In this document: in pieces, positions 1 to 8,067 of the stretch
Layout: each line of letters opens with the position of its first letter
Position numbering within the stretch: the stretch's first letter is position 1
NCBI RefSeq assembly: GCF_013170825.1
Contig: NZ_CP033365.1
Coordinates: forward strand, 6,274,001-6,338,000
Source: Mesorhizobium sp. NZP2298
GTDB taxonomy: Bacteria; Pseudomonadota; Alphaproteobacteria; Rhizobiales; Rhizobiaceae
DNA: 64,000 nucleotides
Reading direction: 5' to 3'
Notes under the pieces: generated by a model
Told to the model about the DNA's origin: nothing
Database searches by the model: none
The model's input: the letters and a program-made list of their open reading frames with translations, nothing else
Translations under genes and position numbers: made by a program

Positions 1-1
1 G

Positions 2-934
2 CAACGTCAGATCCAGCGCGGCATCGATGCCAAGGACAGATCGAAGGAGCACGGCAAGGCTGAGCACGCCATGCAGGCCGGCGCCCGACAATACCCGGAG
101 CCGCCCTTCCCCGAGCAGCACCAATCCAAACCGGGGCGTGAATGGGCGCTCGAACCGGCGCCGCTCTACGATGCGCCCTTTTACCTCGGGTCGAAAAAGC
201 TCGAAGACAAAGTCGCTCTCATCACGGGTGGCGATTCCGGCATCGGCCGCTCGGTGGCGGTTCTGTTCGCTCGCGAGGGTGCGGACATCGCCATCGTCTA
301 TCTGGCCGAGGACAAGGATGCCAAGGCGACAAAATCCGCCGTCGAATCAGAAGGGCGGCGCTGCATCCTGGTGAAAGCCGATGTCAGCGAACGCGACCAA
401 TGCCGCAATGCGGTGGCGCAAACGGTCAAGGCATTCGGCCGCATCGACGTGCTCGTCAACAACGCGGCTTTCCAGATCCATTCGAAAGAGTTCGGCGAAT
501 TAACCGAAGAGCATTTCGATACGACGCTGAAGACGAACCTCTACGGTTATTTCCATATGGCGCAGGAAGCGGTGCCGCATATGAAGCCGGGCTCGGCCAT
601 CATCAACACCGGCTCGGTCACCGGCATAGACGGGTCGAAAGCACTGGTCGACTACTCCATGACCAAGGGCGGCATCCATGCCTTCACGCGAGCCCTTTCC
701 GGCAATCTACTCGGCAAGGGCATACGGGTGAACGCGGTTGCACCGGGTCCGGTATGGACCCCGCTCAATCCTTCGGACAAGGAGGCCGACGACGTTTCGA
801 AGTTCGGCGCGGACACACCGATGAAGCGGCCGGCGCAGCCGGAAGAACTCGCACCGGCCTATGTGTTTCTCGCCTCGCCGCATTGCTCGAGCTACATCAC
901 GGGCGAGATATTGCCCGTGATCGGCGGCTATTGA
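2..934 (+). CDS. SDR-family oxidoreductase (5' end probably outside window)
   Basis: A short-chain dehydrogenase/reductase using NAD(P)(H), cytosolic, substrate unknown. Counting from the ATG at 71, the Rossmann motif TGGDSGIG is at residues 52-59, NNA lies near 130, and the catalytic triad is Ser182, Tyr195 and Lys199 (YSMTK). The stretch PPFPEQHQ before the Rossmann fold is typical of the YhxC/YghA-like branch of stress-associated SDRs. The frame is open to the first base, reads plausible protein upstream of ATG 71, and that ATG has no good ribosome-binding site, so the true start is likely before the window. The downstream gene begins 11 nt after the stop on the same strand. Confidence 0.88.
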   Translation, partial: QRQIQRGIDAKDRSKEHGKAEHAMQAGARQYPEPPFPEQHQSKPGREWALEPAPLYDAPFYLGSKKLEDKVALITGGDSGIGRSVAVLFAREGADIAIVYLAEDKDAKATKSAVESEGRRCILVKADVSERDQCRNAVAQTVKAFGRIDVLVNNAAFQIHSKEFGELTEEHFDTTLKTNLYGYFHMAQEAVPHMKPGSAIINTGSVTGIDGSKALVDYSMTKGGIHAFTRALSGNLLGKGIRVNAVAPGPVWTPLNPSDKEADDVSKFGADTPMKRPAQPEELAPAYVFLASPHCSSYITGEILPVIGGY

Positions 935-945
935 GGTCCCGTGCG

Positions 946-2658
946 ATGTATTTCATCGCATTGGCGACGGATTACGACGGCACGCTGGCGCATGACGGGA
1001 TCGTCTCCAGGAAGACGCTGTCCTCCTTGGAGCGGTTCAAGAAAAGCGGCCGCAAGCTGGTGCTCGTCACGGGGCGCGAACTGCCCGACCTCAAGCGCGT
1101 CTTTCCCGAGATCGGCCTGTTCGACAAGGTGGTCGCCGAGAATGGAGCGCTGATCTACACGCCGGCAAGTGAGGAAGAGCGGGTGATCTCGCCATCGCCC
1201 GATCCTAAATTCGTCGCCAGATTGAAGAAGCAGGGCGTCAAGCCGCTTTCGGTTGGCCGGTCGATCGTCGCCACCTGGGAGCCGCATCAGGCAACGGTGC
1301 TCGAAATCATCAAGAAGATGGGGCTCGGACTGGAAATCATCTTCAACAAGGGCGCGGTGATGATCCTGCCGAGCGGCATCAACAAGGCCACCGGGCTGGC
1401 CGCGGCACTGCAGGATCTCCGGCTGTCGCCACACAATGTGGTCGGTGTCGGCGACGCCGAGAATGACCATGCTTTCCTGAAGGCCTGCGGCTGCAGCGTC
1501 GCCGTCGACAATGCAATTCCCGCGGTCAAGGCCACTGCGGACCTGGTCACGCGGGGCGCACGCGGGAAAGGCGTGGAGGAACTGGTCGACCGACTGATCA
1601 AGCGCGATCATGACATCCTGCCAAGGCGGCATGACGGCATCGTGCTCGGCTCCGCCGGCGGCGACGATATCTATCTGTCGCCAACCGACACGGTCCTCAT
1701 CGCCGGCAGTTCCGGCATCGGCAAATCCACCCTGGCCACCGCGCTCACGGAACGCTTCGTCGAGAGCGGGTTTCAATTCTGCATCTTCGATCCCGAGGGC
1801 GATTATGACGGGCTCGAAGGCGCCGTGCGTCTGGGCGACGGCTCGAGCGCGCCGACCAAGGCACAAGTGCTGGACCTCATCGAGAAAGCCGACAGCAATG
1901 TCGTCGTCAACGGGCTGGCGCTGCGCGTCAATGAACGGCCGGACTTCTTCGCCGACCTGCTGCCCGGGCTCGGCAGTTTTCGGCGTCGAACGGCAAGGCC
2001 GCACTGGCTCGTCATCGACGAAGCGCACCATCTTCTGCCCAAGCGGCGCGACGATACACGCGCGGTCCTGTCCCTGGAATTGCCGGGCACGGTTCTGATC
2101 ACAGTGCATCCCGAAGCGATCTCGACCGACGCGCTGCGCCTAGTGACCGCCATCATCGCTCTAGGCCCGAAGGCGAAGGATGTCGTCAAGGCCTTCTGCC
2201 ACGAGACTGGCATCGACCCGCCAAAGGACGTGGCCTCGCCCAAGGGCGAGCGCGTGCTGTTCTGGCGACCGCAGAAGCGCAAGAAGATTGCCAAGGTCAA
2301 GGTTATCGAACCGCGTCAATCGCTCAAGCGACACAGCCGCAAATATGCCGAAGGGCAACTCGATGAGGCGGGCAGTTTCTATTTCCACGGCCCCGACAAT
2401 GCGATGAATCTCAGAGCCCACAATCTGATGATTTTCGCTCAGATCGCCGAGGGCATCGACGACAAAACCTGGGAGTTCCACCTGCGTGCCGGCGACTATT
2501 CCAAATGGTTCCGCAATCAGATCAGGGACAAGGATCTGGCGCGGGAAACCTCCGAGGCTGAGAACGATAAAAAGCTCTCGGCCGAGGAGAGCCGCAAGCG
2601 TGTGCTGGATGCAGTGCGCCGCCGCTACACGGCTCCCGCCACGGCACCGGAAGACTAG
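946..2658 (+). CDS. HAD-family phosphatase fused to a P-loop (HerA/DUF87-like) ATPase
   Basis: A 570-residue two-domain protein. Residues 1-220 form a Cof-like HAD hydrolase: DYDGT at 9-13 (nucleophile Asp9), VTGR at 41-44, and GDAEND at 169-174. Residues about 230-400 form a P-loop ATPase, with Walker A AGSSGIGKST at 253-262 and Walker B LVIDEAHH at 355-362, resembling HerA/DUF87 NTPases. The C-terminal 150 residues are charged and contain a conserved-looking segment around HGPDNAMNLRAHN. The ATG at 946 is the first plausible start after the SDR stop, although the frame remains open upstream over the SDR gene. The HAD substrate and the purpose of the ATPase are unknown; a phosphosugar phosphatase under ATP control is only a guess. 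Confidence 0.85.
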   Translation: MYFIALATDYDGTLAHDGIVSRKTLSSLERFKKSGRKLVLVTGRELPDLKRVFPEIGLFDKVVAENGALIYTPASEEERVISPSPDPKFVARLKKQGVKPLSVGRSIVATWEPHQATVLEIIKKMGLGLEIIFNKGAVMILPSGINKATGLAAALQDLRLSPHNVVGVGDAENDHAFLKACGCSVAVDNAIPAVKATADLVTRGARGKGVEELVDRLIKRDHDILPRRHDGIVLGSAGGDDIYLSPTDTVLIAGSSGIGKSTLATALTERFVESGFQFCIFDPEGDYDGLEGAVRLGDGSSAPTKAQVLDLIEKADSNVVVNGLALRVNERPDFFADLLPGLGSFRRRTARPHWLVIDEAHHLLPKRRDDTRAVLSLELPGTVLITVHPEAISTDALRLVTAIIALGPKAKDVVKAFCHETGIDPPKDVASPKGERVLFWRPQKRKKIAKVKVIEPRQSLKRHSRKYAEGQLDEAGSFYFHGPDNAMNLRAHNLMIFAQIAEGIDDKTWEFHLRAGDYSKWFRNQIRDKDLARETSEAENDKKLSAEESRKRVLDAVRRRYTAPATAPED

Positions 2659-2760
2659 CGCGCGACGCGTCTGCCCTGCCTGTTCATGCGCTTTTCAGGC
2701 ATCGCTTGGAACTCACCCGTCGGCTTCACGTTCAGACCCTGTTCAACAGGAGACACGGCC

Positions 2761-3078
2761 ATGCCACGAGGCGACAAATCGAAGTACACCGACAAGCAGG
2801 AACGCAAAGCCGACCATATTGCGGAAGGCTACGAGAACCGCGGCGTCTCGGAGAAAGAGGCCGAACGCCGTGCCTGGGCCACCGTCAACAAGGATGACGG
2901 CGGCGGCAAGAAGGAAGGCGGCTCCGGGCGCGGCAAGCACACCGGTCACCCGGCCGCACACAAGGGCGGCACGAGCGGCGGCAAGGCATCGGCCTCACGC
3001 TCCGCCACAAGCCGGTCGGAATCGGCGAGGAAAGCCGCGGCAACGCGCAAGCGGAATGCCGAGCATCACGCCCATTGA
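2761..3078 (+). CDS. small basic Gly/Lys/Ser-rich protein (annotated in relatives as plasmid stabilization protein)
   Basis: A 105-residue soluble, hydrophilic protein with no membrane segment. The N-terminal half, MPRGDKSKYTDKQERKADHI, with the following EKEAERRAWATVNK, is the conserved core of a family often labelled plasmid stabilization protein in rhizobia, a label with little experimental support. The C-terminal half is low-complexity Gly/Ser/Lys/Ala, resembling disordered nucleic-acid-binding tails. A GGAG ribosome-binding site lies about 10 nt before ATG 2761. An in-frame upstream ATG at 2686 would add 25 unrelated-looking residues and is disfavoured. Confidence 0.75.
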   Translation: MPRGDKSKYTDKQERKADHIAEGYENRGVSEKEAERRAWATVNKDDGGGKKEGGSGRGKHTGHPAAHKGGTSGGKASASRSATSRSESARKAAATRKRNAEHHAH

Positions 3079-3183
3079 TCTCGACGACCACCCGTTTGGC
3101 TTGTCTTGAAAGGCCGCCACGATGAGAGCACGGGCATGAAATAGCGACTCGTCAACGAGACCAGCGGACAGCGAACTTTCGTC

Positions 3184-3579
3184 GTGGTGCTCGACCCCGG
3201 CGAGGAAGCGTTCGGCGCGGTGACCTCCTTCGCGATCGACCAAGGGGTCGGCAGTGCTTCCCTGACAGCGATCGGCGCCTTTGAAAGAGCGATCGTGGGC
3301 TGGTTCGACCCCAATGCGAAGACCTGCCGCAAAATCCCGATCGATGAACAATGCGAAGTGCTGAGCGCTATCGGCGATGTGGCGCCGGGCGACGACGGCA
3401 AGCCCAGCCTCCACATCCATACGGTGCTGGGATTGAGCGACGGCACGACCCGCGGCGGGCACCTGCTCGAGGCCATCGTGCAACCGACGCTCGAAATGAC
3501 CCTGGTGGAGGCTCCCGGCCACCTGCGCCGCGGCAGACGTCCGGAATTGGGCGTGGCGTTGATCGATCTGAACGAGTGA
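3184..3579 (+). CDS. PPC/DUF296 domain protein, N-terminus disrupted by an in-frame stop
   Basis: The product matches the PPC (DUF296) DNA-binding-domain family, including the conserved segment HIHTVLGLSDGTTRGGHLLEA with its histidines. Family members usually begin MKxRLxxExxGxRTFxLVLExGDE. Exactly such a start lies in frame upstream: ATG 3136, AAA, then TAG at 3142-3144, then codons reading RLVNETSGQRTFVVVL. One base change (TCG or similar to TAG) would explain this. If translated, the protein must restart at GTG 3184, losing about 16 residues including a predicted first beta strand. It may therefore be a recent pseudogene or a protein with a shortened N-terminus. Confidence 0.7.
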   Translation: MVLDPGEEAFGAVTSFAIDQGVGSASLTAIGAFERAIVGWFDPNAKTCRKIPIDEQCEVLSAIGDVAPGDDGKPSLHIHTVLGLSDGTTRGGHLLEAIVQPTLEMTLVEAPGHLRRGRRPELGVALIDLNE

Positions 3580-3613
3580 TTTTCGAGTTCGGACAGCAGA
3601 GGGCAGCCTGGCC

Positions 3614-4978
3614 TCATGCCGTCTTGTTGTGTTCCGCCGGCGCCTTGTCCGGCGCCGGTTCCCAACCAAAGACACTGCGGCCGCCAAGCAGATGCGACTG
3701 GTCGAATTCGCCGGCGATGATTTCCTTCAGGCTGGGGCCGGTGACGTATCGCTCGACCTGCCGCGACTGATCGTCGAGCCGCCTCAGCGCGCCGACTTCT
3801 TCCTCACGACCAAGCTTGGCCTTTTGCACGGCCGACTTCAGCACGCCGATTGTTTCGTCATAGACCTTGAGCGGAACTGGGAACGGGTGCCTGTCCTTGC
3901 CGCCATGTGCCAGCGAGAACCGGCCGGGATCGGAAAAACGGCACGGCGCGCCATGCACCACTTCGGCGACGAGGGCCAGCGCGCTCACCGTGCGCGCGCC
4001 GACGCCGGGAACCAGCAAAAGCTCGGAAAAATCCTCCGGGCCGCGTTCGGCGGCGGCCGCCATGTTCCCATGAAGACGACGCATCACGACATCGCTTTCG
4101 CGGACATCATGGTGGGCCGGCATGACCAGATGCGGCAGCAGAGGCTGCTCGGGAGCGGATGCGGTGCCGGGGTCCAAGGCAGCGAACTCGCGCAGAATGC
4201 GGTCGGGCCCAAGGTCGTGGAGCAGATCCAGCTGTCCCTGACGCGAGGCCTCGGCGCGATGGTCGGTCAGATTGACGATGTCGCCCTGGTTGGCGCCCTC
4301 GATCGCGGCGTGCGGCTGATCGACAAAACTCTTCAGACCCTCGGACAGCCAATGGTAGCGGCGCGCCACCTTGCTGTCGCCATTCATGCCTTGCTGCACC
4401 ACCACCCAGTCGCCGTCATCGGTGACGATGAAGCCGTGCAGGTAGAGGTCGAAGCCATCCTGAACAGCGGCACTATCCACCTTGGCGACCAGCCGGCTGA
4501 CGGTTGCCAGGCGTGCTCCGTCGAAGCCGATCCGCTCGCCGATGACGGCGAGTTCATGCGGGGTCTTGCGCGAATGCGCGCCACGGCCGCCGCAGACATG
4601 AATGCCGAGTTCGCCCGACAGCGGCGTCAGACCGCGTTTCAAGGCGCCGACGACGCTGGTCGTGATGCCGGAGGAATGCCAGTCCATGCCCATCACGGCG
4701 CCGAAGGACTGGAACCAGAAAGGATGCGCAAGCCGCCTTAGCAGCTCATTGCGACCATAGTGATGAATGATCGCCTCGCACATGACGGCGCCGAGACGCG
4801 TCATGCGGTCGCCCAGCCATTTCGGCACGCGCCCGCCGTGAAGTGGAAGATCAGCACTGCCCGATCGTTGCGCCAAGTCTGTTGCCTGTTCCGCTGTCTG
4901 TCCTGTCTCGACAGATAGGTATCCGAGTTCGCGCGAAGAAGCACCTGAGGCTTCTGCCTCCTCGACGCCTGGTGCCAT
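3614..4978 (-). CDS. DUF763 family protein
   Basis: A 454-residue protein of the DUF763 family, recognised by RSGSADLPLHGGRVPKWL near the N-terminus and by the segment around SELLLVPGVGARTVSALALVAE, which resembles a helix-hairpin-helix DNA-binding motif. The family is predicted to act in DNA metabolism or repair, but I know of no defined activity. The ATG at 4978 overlaps the TGA of the upstream isochorismatase gene by one base (TGATG), indicating translational coupling. Family members normally begin only a few residues before RSGSADLPL, so a TTG start at 4876 is an alternative; the extra 34 residues here look unstructured. Confidence 0.8.
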   Translation of the reverse strand: MAPGVEEAEASGASSRELGYLSVETGQTAEQATDLAQRSGSADLPLHGGRVPKWLGDRMTRLGAVMCEAIIHHYGRNELLRRLAHPFWFQSFGAVMGMDWHSSGITTSVVGALKRGLTPLSGELGIHVCGGRGAHSRKTPHELAVIGERIGFDGARLATVSRLVAKVDSAAVQDGFDLYLHGFIVTDDGDWVVVQQGMNGDSKVARRYHWLSEGLKSFVDQPHAAIEGANQGDIVNLTDHRAEASRQGQLDLLHDLGPDRILREFAALDPGTASAPEQPLLPHLVMPAHHDVRESDVVMRRLHGNMAAAAERGPEDFSELLLVPGVGARTVSALALVAEVVHGAPCRFSDPGRFSLAHGGKDRHPFPVPLKVYDETIGVLKSAVQKAKLGREEEVGALRRLDDQSRQVERYVTGPSLKEIIAGEFDQSHLLGGRSVFGWEPAPDKAPAEHNKTA

Positions 4979-5586
4979 CAAGTCCAGTTCGAAAGAACCG
5001 TCTCCATCTCGACCGTTTCGACCTGCTGCGCAAAACGTTGGTGATAGACGGTGAGCAAGGCTTCATGCGTTGCATCGGAAGAACTGCACAGCGCGTCCGT
5101 GACGAGCACAACACGATAGCCGAAATCGATGGCGCCGAGCACCGTGGCCAGGACGCACACGTCGGTTTCACCTCCGGTGACGACCAGCGTATCGATCTCG
5201 TGTTCCATCAGAAAGGCTCGAAGACGGCCTTCAAACCAGGGCGAATAGATATGTTTGTCGATGACCGCCGCCGGCGGACAGCAAGCAGCCAATGACGGCA
5301 ACAGCTCGACCATTTCCGGACCGATATTGTCGATCGCCATCGAGGCCCAGCGCTCATAGTAGCGCTTCCATGTACCAACACCCCGCCCCGGCTTTTGCGC
5401 AGGCAGGAAGCGCGTGAAGACCGTCTGTTTTGCCCGTGTCTCGACCAGTCTCTCAATCTGCGGCAGGATACGCCTGATCCAGGGTGTCGCCCACGGCGAC
5501 GGTTCGGCAAACAGCCGCTGCATATCCACGCAGACGTGCATGCATCCGCGACCCAACGGCCCATATGCCAAGCCCGGCACCGACAT
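4978..5586 (-). CDS. isochorismatase-family cysteine hydrolase
   Basis: A cytosolic cysteine hydrolase of the isochorismatase/nicotinamidase superfamily. The catalytic triad is visible: Asp in CVDMQRLF, Lys in VIDKHIYSPW, and Cys in GGETDVCVLATV, followed by the usual GYRVVLVTDALCSSS region. The substrate cannot be told from sequence. I chose ATG 5586 because a GGAG lies 8 nt upstream and the family homology begins just after it; ATG 5631 or the frame's first start at 5694 are alternatives. The gene is coupled through TGATG to the DUF763 gene downstream, so the two products probably act together or are co-regulated. Confidence 0.82.
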   Translation of the reverse strand: MSVPGLAYGPLGRGCMHVCVDMQRLFAEPSPWATPWIRRILPQIERLVETRAKQTVFTRFLPAQKPGRGVGTWKRYYERWASMAIDNIGPEMVELLPSLAACCPPAAVIDKHIYSPWFEGRLRAFLMEHEIDTLVVTGGETDVCVLATVLGAIDFGYRVVLVTDALCSSSDATHEALLTVYHQRFAQQVETVEMETVLSNWT

Positions 5587-5790
5587 CAAGGCATCTCCGA
5601 CCGGTGGCGCTTTCTCATGGACTTCTCCCATTGCCGTCCAGGACACTGGAACGTCACAAGCCGGGACTCGTTCCTGGGTGCCCGCAGCAACCAACGCAAC
5701 CGGTCAACGTTTCCGTTGCGTGAACGGAGGCATTCGGATGAGACCATCGGAGGGGCCGCGGGGCCGCACTGTTTCAGGGTTGCCGCCAAG

Positions 5791-6186
5791 ATGACGCTGA
5801 GCGGCGGATGTCTCTGCGGTAGGGTTCGCTTCAATGTTCGAAGCGAACCAAGGGTGCACTACTGCCATTGCGATATGTGCCGGCGAGCAACAGGCAGCGC
5901 GTTCGCGGTTCTGGCGTGGGTGCCATCTCAGAGCCTGACCTGGACCGGCGCGGAGCCGAACTGCCGCAGGTCATCGCCGATTGCCCAAAGGGGATTCTGT
6001 TCAGCCTGTGGATCGCCGCTCAGCCTGACCTATGACGCATCGCCCAACGAAGTAGCGCTGCATGTCGGCACGTTCGACGATCCGGCCTCGCTGCAGCCCC
6101 ACTACAATTATGGATCAAGCCAGCGGCTTAGCTGGGTTTGCTGCGGAATAGATCTGCCGGACCACGACACTGAAGAACGATGGTAG
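5791..6186 (+). CDS. GFA-family (glutathione-dependent formaldehyde-activating-like) zinc protein
   Basis: A 131-residue CENP-V/GFA-fold protein. The zinc ligands typical of the family are present: CLCG near residue 8, CHCDMC near 26, and CSACGSPL near 71. The Phe/Trp-containing strand pattern and total length fit. Most family members are not formaldehyde-activating enzymes, so the function is best left as a zinc-binding putative oxidoreductase or lyase. ATG 5791 starts directly before the conserved MTLSGGCLCG. The frame is open further upstream but reads unlike the family there. The gene converges on regA, with only 2 nt between the two stop codons and no visible terminator. Confidence 0.85.
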   Translation: MTLSGGCLCGRVRFNVRSEPRVHYCHCDMCRRATGSAFAVLAWVPSQSLTWTGAEPNCRRSSPIAQRGFCSACGSPLSLTYDASPNEVALHVGTFDDPASLQPHYNYGSSQRLSWVCCGIDLPDHDTEERW

Positions 6187-6188
6187 AG

Positions 6189-6737
6189 CTATCTCACCAC
6201 GCGTTTTTCGAGCTTGCGGGCCAAGGTGCGCCGGTGCAGGCCGAGCCGACGCGCGGTTTCGGAGATGTTGAAGCCGGTCTCGACGAGCGTTTCATGGATG
6301 CGTTCCCATTCGAGATTCTTGATCGAGGTGGGACGGCTGCTCAGCGAAACAGAAACATCGCCCTCGGCACGGCCGAAGGCGGCTTCGATATCGTCGGTGT
6401 TGGCGGGTTTGGCCAGATAATGGCATGCGCCGAGCTTGATCGCCTCGACCGCCGTGGCGATGCTGGCAAAGCCAGTTAGCACGACAATCCTCATCGAAGC
6501 ATCGCGAGCGCTGAGCAGCTTGACGCACTCCAGCCCCGAGCCCCCGGCGCCAAGCTTGAGATCAACGACGGCGTAAGCGGGAACGGCTGTTTCGAGGGCG
6601 CGAGCCAAATCTTCCCTGCCGTGGCAGACCATGACGTCATAGTCGCGCTTTTCGAAAGAGCGCTTCAGCGTTTTCGCGAAGGTGGCGTCGTCCTCGACGA
6701 TAAACAGGGATCGATCAGGCCGCATGATCATCTCCAT
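6189..6737 (-). CDS. actR: RegA/ActR/PrrA-type response regulator
   Basis: A 182-residue response regulator of the redox-responsive RegA family. The receiver domain has acidic residues EDD near 15-17, phospho-acceptor Asp59 (VVDLKLG) and Lys110 (AKPAN). It joins through a short linker (DVSVSLSSRPTS) to a Fis-type helix-turn-helix, NISETARRLGLHRRTLARKL, nearly identical to the conserved RegA DNA-binding helix. It overlaps the end of the sensor gene: ATG 6737 gives a 23-nt overlap, an internal ATG at 6725 gives 11 nt. In alphaproteobacteria this pair controls oxidase, nitrogen-fixation and carbon-fixation genes according to quinone redox state; here it sits at the end of the quinol oxidase operon. 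Confidence 0.93.
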   Translation of the reverse strand: MEMIMRPDRSLFIVEDDATFAKTLKRSFEKRDYDVMVCHGREDLARALETAVPAYAVVDLKLGAGGSGLECVKLLSARDASMRIVVLTGFASIATAVEAIKLGACHYLAKPANTDDIEAAFGRAEGDVSVSLSSRPTSIKNLEWERIHETLVETGFNISETARRLGLHRRTLARKLEKRVVR

Positions 6738-8067
6738 CGGTCAGCGCCGCCAGCGGCAGCGATAGGGTAACACAGGCGCCCTGCTCCATGTTGCGCGCAG
6801 AAAAGTCGCCGCCGAGCTTTCGAACCACGTTGACGACCAAGAAAAGACCAAGGCCACCGCCCGGTCGTCCCTTGCTCGACATATAGGGCTGGCCGAGCGC
6901 TGCCAGTATACCCTGGTCAAAACCCGGCCCGCGATCACGCACGGAAATCACCAGTTTCTCGCCCTGCCGCTCGGCGGTGACGTCGACCCAATCCTGCGAT
7001 GCTTCCTGGGCGTTGTCGAAGACGTTGAAGATGACCTGCTTCAGCGCCGTGTCGGAAACGATCTGCTCGTCGGGTTCGAAATCGTTGCTGTATTGCAGGT
7101 TGAGCGGCTGGCGGCTGACACGCCATTCCTGGACAAGATCGTCGAGGAAATGGCAGATGCTGGTGCGGATCGTGCCTTCGCCCCGCGCCTGCCCCGAAGA
7201 CATCAGGATGCCCGATACGATGCTTTTGCAGCGCTCGATCTGCGCCTGCATTTCGGCCATGTCCCCCGCAAGTTCGCGGTTGCGCGTGACGCTGCGCATC
7301 TGGCGCCAGTCGGAGAGGATGACGGAGATGGTCGACAGCGGCGTGCCCAGTTCATGCGCGGCGCCCGACGCCAGCAGGCCCATGCGCACAATGTGGTCCT
7401 CCTCGGCCGATCGCTGGCGCAGATCGGCGAGATAGGCATCACGTTCGCGCAGATTGCGATTGATGCGCGTCATGAAGATCACGATCAGGCCAGCCGCCAG
7501 CACGAAGCAGATGAACATGCCCCTGATATGCAGGACAAGCAGGTCGCTGCCGCCGTGATGCGGGATCGCGATCGGCTGGAACTGGAAGGTGAGGAAGACA
7601 AAGCAGGCGGAAGCGGCGGCCACCAGGCTCCAGGTGGACCAAGGTGTCAGCAGCGCGGCGCCAAGCGTGATCTGCAGCAGATAGAGCGACACGAACGGGT
7701 TCGAGGCGCCGCCGCTGAGGTAAAGCTGGGTCGTCAGCGCCGCCATGTCGAAAATGAGCGCGACGAACAGTTGCGCGTTGCTGATCGGACGCTGACCGCG
7801 CAGGGCGAGCAGGCTGAAGATGTTCAGCCCGACGAGGAAAAGCACCACGCCCGCCATCTCCGGCAACGGAAGCGGGATATCGAACCAGTATTCCGTCACC
7901 AGAATGGTGAGGACCTGACCCGCCACCGCCAGCCAACGCAGCTGGATGAGCAGGAGCAGGTTCTTCCTGTTCGCCGCGTCGGGATTGGCGACCGCGCCGC
8001 CCTTGCCAGCAAGGGATGCCGCCGCGAAGGATTTGTCGTTGCGGAGCATTTGGGTCGGAACGCTCAT
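6715..8067 (-). CDS. actS: RegB/ActS/PrrB-type redox sensor histidine kinase
   Basis: A 450-residue membrane sensor kinase with about six predicted transmembrane segments in residues 40-200. It carries the RegB quinone-binding heptapeptide GGxxNPF (GGASNPF, 119-125), the H-box with His238 (GAAHELGTPLST), and a Cys280 in the dimerisation helix (IERCKSIV) at the place of the redox-active cysteine of RegB. The ATPase domain has N, D (DRGPGFD) and G (GGGLGLFL) boxes. Its ATG overlaps the surf1 stop by 4 nt (ATGA). It probably senses the oxidation state of the quinone pool used by the oxidase encoded upstream in the same operon. Confidence 0.93.
   Translation of the reverse strand: MSVPTQMLRNDKSFAAASLAGKGGAVANPDAANRKNLLLLIQLRWLAVAGQVLTILVTEYWFDIPLPLPEMAGVVLFLVGLNIFSLLALRGQRPISNAQLFVALIFDMAALTTQLYLSGGASNPFVSLYLLQITLGAALLTPWSTWSLVAAASACFVFLTFQFQPIAIPHHGGSDLLVLHIRGMFICFVLAAGLIVIFMTRINRNLRERDAYLADLRQRSAEEDHIVRMGLLASGAAHELGTPLSTISVILSDWRQMRSVTRNRELAGDMAEMQAQIERCKSIVSGILMSSGQARGEGTIRTSICHFLDDLVQEWRVSRQPLNLQYSNDFEPDEQIVSDTALKQVIFNVFDNAQEASQDWVDVTAERQGEKLVISVRDRGPGFDQGILAALGQPYMSSKGRPGGGLGLFLVVNVVRKLGGDFSARNMEQGACVTLSLPLAALTDGDDHAA

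Noticed and set aside
142..945. In-frame extension of the HAD-ATPase gene over the SDR gene
   Set aside because: The extension overlaps the whole SDR gene and is Arg-rich; homology starts at ATG 946.
928..2109. A 393-codon minus-strand frame opposite the HAD-ATPase gene
   Set aside because: The plus-strand gene has all catalytic motifs of two families, while the antisense product has none.
3629..4741. Long plus-strand frame opposite DUF763
   Set aside because: Antisense shadow; DUF763 signature and coupling to the upstream gene decide the strand.
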